From assembly GCA_038233555.1 (NCBI GenBank), contig JBBSLT010000052.1:1-14091 (forward strand): 14,091 nucleotides of DNA, in the 5' to 3' direction. Under the pieces are notes generated by a model that did no database searches, was not told where the DNA came from, and was given only the letters and a program-made list of their open reading frames with translations. Positions 13,223 to 14,091 of this stretch are shown here, piece after piece. The DNA is from JADDRA01 sp038233555 (lineage in GTDB: Bacteria; Actinomycetota; Acidimicrobiia; Acidimicrobiales; CADCSY01). Every line of letters starts with the position of its first letter. Position 1 is the first letter of the stretch. Both the position numbers and the translations under genes were made by a program.

Positions 13223-14091
13223 GTGAATTCTGTTCTTCGTCGCGCTGCGTTCGGCGCCTCACTCGCAGGAATGGTGGCAGCGTCCTCCGCAGTGGCGGTG
13301 GCCCAGGAGTCCACGGCCTACCCGAAGGCCGAATTCGGTCCCCAGGCGGTGAGCATCGAGCGGTTGACTGACGGCATCCACATGACCGAGGAAGACACCG
13401 CACCCGCCCGCGGCTACACCGGACCCACGTCCATGGTGGCCGATCCGGACGACCCCCGGGTCATCGTGGCGGCGACGGCCAACCTGCGAACCCGTTTGTG
13501 TCACCTGCTGGTCTCGACCGACGCAGGGCTCACCTGGACCTTCTCGGAGGAGCGCCCCGCCGCCGAGGGCTACCCCTACTGCACGAACAACAGCTCGGGT
13601 GTGAGTCAGCCCCGGGTCGACTGGGGAAGTGACGGTACGCTGTACTACGCATCGGAGGCCTACGGCGAGGGTGAGGGCGCTGGGGATGGAGTGACCAGCA
13701 TCGTTCTGGCCCGTACGACCGACCTGGGCGAGACCTGGGAGACGACGATCGTGGCCGATGCCCGGGCCCAGCCCGACCCCAAGCCGGGGAACACCGGGGT
13801 CACCGGACTGGCCGTGGACACCTCAGGGGACCAGGACGCGGTCTACGTGGGCTTCAGCCGGAGCTGGCGTGCCACGGCAACTGAGGGTGACCCGCTGGAG
13901 GATCAGCGGCACGTCGTCGTTGCCGCCTCTACCGACGGCGGAGAGACGTTCGGGGAGCCGATGAACCTTTCGGACATCTCCGAGCTCACCATGGAGATCG
14001 CCGGGCAGTCCTACCCGGTGCACTTCCAGACCGCGTTCACTCGTCCGTTCGTGGCCGCCCAGGACGGTGTGGTCTTGGCCGTGGGCGACGG
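13223..14091 (+). CDS. Secreted Asp-box (sialidase/BNR-like beta-propeller) protein, 3' end beyond the window
   Basis: The visible 289 residues start with a signal peptide (NSVLRRAAFGASLAGMVAASSAVAVA, cleaved near AVAQE). Three Asp-box motifs of the SxDxGxTW form follow: STDAGLTWTF (about residue 99), TTDLGETWE (about 165) and STDGGETFGEP (about 237). These repeats are spaced about one propeller blade apart. The fold is shared by sialidases, exo-glycosidases and many non-catalytic surface proteins; no full set of sialidase catalytic residues can be judged from the part shown. A FTRPFVAAQDG segment near the end suggests further blades beyond the window. The gene lies 66 bases after the surface protein on the same strand and may be cotranscribed with it. 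Confidence 0.82.
   Translation, partial: MNSVLRRAAFGASLAGMVAASSAVAVAQESTAYPKAEFGPQAVSIERLTDGIHMTEEDTAPARGYTGPTSMVADPDDPRVIVAATANLRTRLCHLLVSTDAGLTWTFSEERPAAEGYPYCTNNSSGVSQPRVDWGSDGTLYYASEAYGEGEGAGDGVTSIVLARTTDLGETWETTIVADARAQPDPKPGNTGVTGLAVDTSGDQDAVYVGFSRSWRATATEGDPLEDQRHVVVAASTDGGETFGEPMNLSDISELTMEIAGQSYPVHFQTAFTRPFVAAQDGVVLAVGD

Noticed and set aside
1..14091. tRNA, rRNA, CRISPR array, insertion sequence or prophage elements
   Set aside because: No direct-repeat array, transposase or cloverleaf-like sequence was noticed on either strand.

Overview
The window is about 14 kb of very GC-rich DNA with densely packed genes, frequent GTG starts and short or absent intergenic gaps. This fits a high-GC actinobacterium. 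The menaquinone genes, an actinobacterial-type cobO and several surface-anchored proteins of unknown role would suit a deep-branching lineage such as Acidimicrobiia, but that placement is inference from gene content only.

Layout. Positions 1-5273 hold a menaquinone (vitamin K2) block whose genes alternate strands: menE (minus, cut by the window start), a small multi-pass membrane protein just upstream of it (minus), menB-menA (plus, overlapping by 4 bases), menH (minus) and menD (plus). Together they cover SEPHCHC synthesis (MenD), its conversion to SHCHC (MenH), CoA activation of succinylbenzoate (MenE), ring closure to DHNA-CoA (MenB) and prenylation (MenA). menF and menC are not seen here. 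Positions 5308-7465 hold an apparent two-gene unit: a peroxiredoxin-like protein and an acyl-CoA ligase one base downstream. Positions 7500-9741 carry a purple-acid-phosphatase-like metallophosphoesterase, a cobO gene with its middle missing, and a small unknown gene. Positions 9757-12353 (minus) carry a CopC-CopD-YtkA fusion protein and, upstream of it, a membrane-anchored surface protein that has lost its N-terminal part. Positions 12578-14091 (plus) carry a second surface-anchored protein and the start of a secreted Asp-box (sialidase/BNR-like) protein that runs off the window.

The main discovery is at 5308-5862. The peroxiredoxin-like (AhpC/TSA type 2, PRXL2/SelU-like) gene has an in-frame TGA at 5434-5436, exactly at the first position of its CxxC redox motif, so it reads U-L-P-C. 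A perfect 7-bp hairpin with a GUU loop begins 14 bases after the TGA. This is what a bacterial selenocysteine insertion element (SECIS) looks like. A standard gene caller would split the gene or drop its N-terminal half. I read it as a selenoprotein, not a broken gene.

Two other genes are damaged. cobO has an in-frame loss of roughly 75-80 central codons. The surface protein at 11762-12353 keeps a ribosome site and the first residues of a signal peptide, but these are out of frame with the rest. Both may be real degradation or collapsed assembly, and the raw reads would decide.
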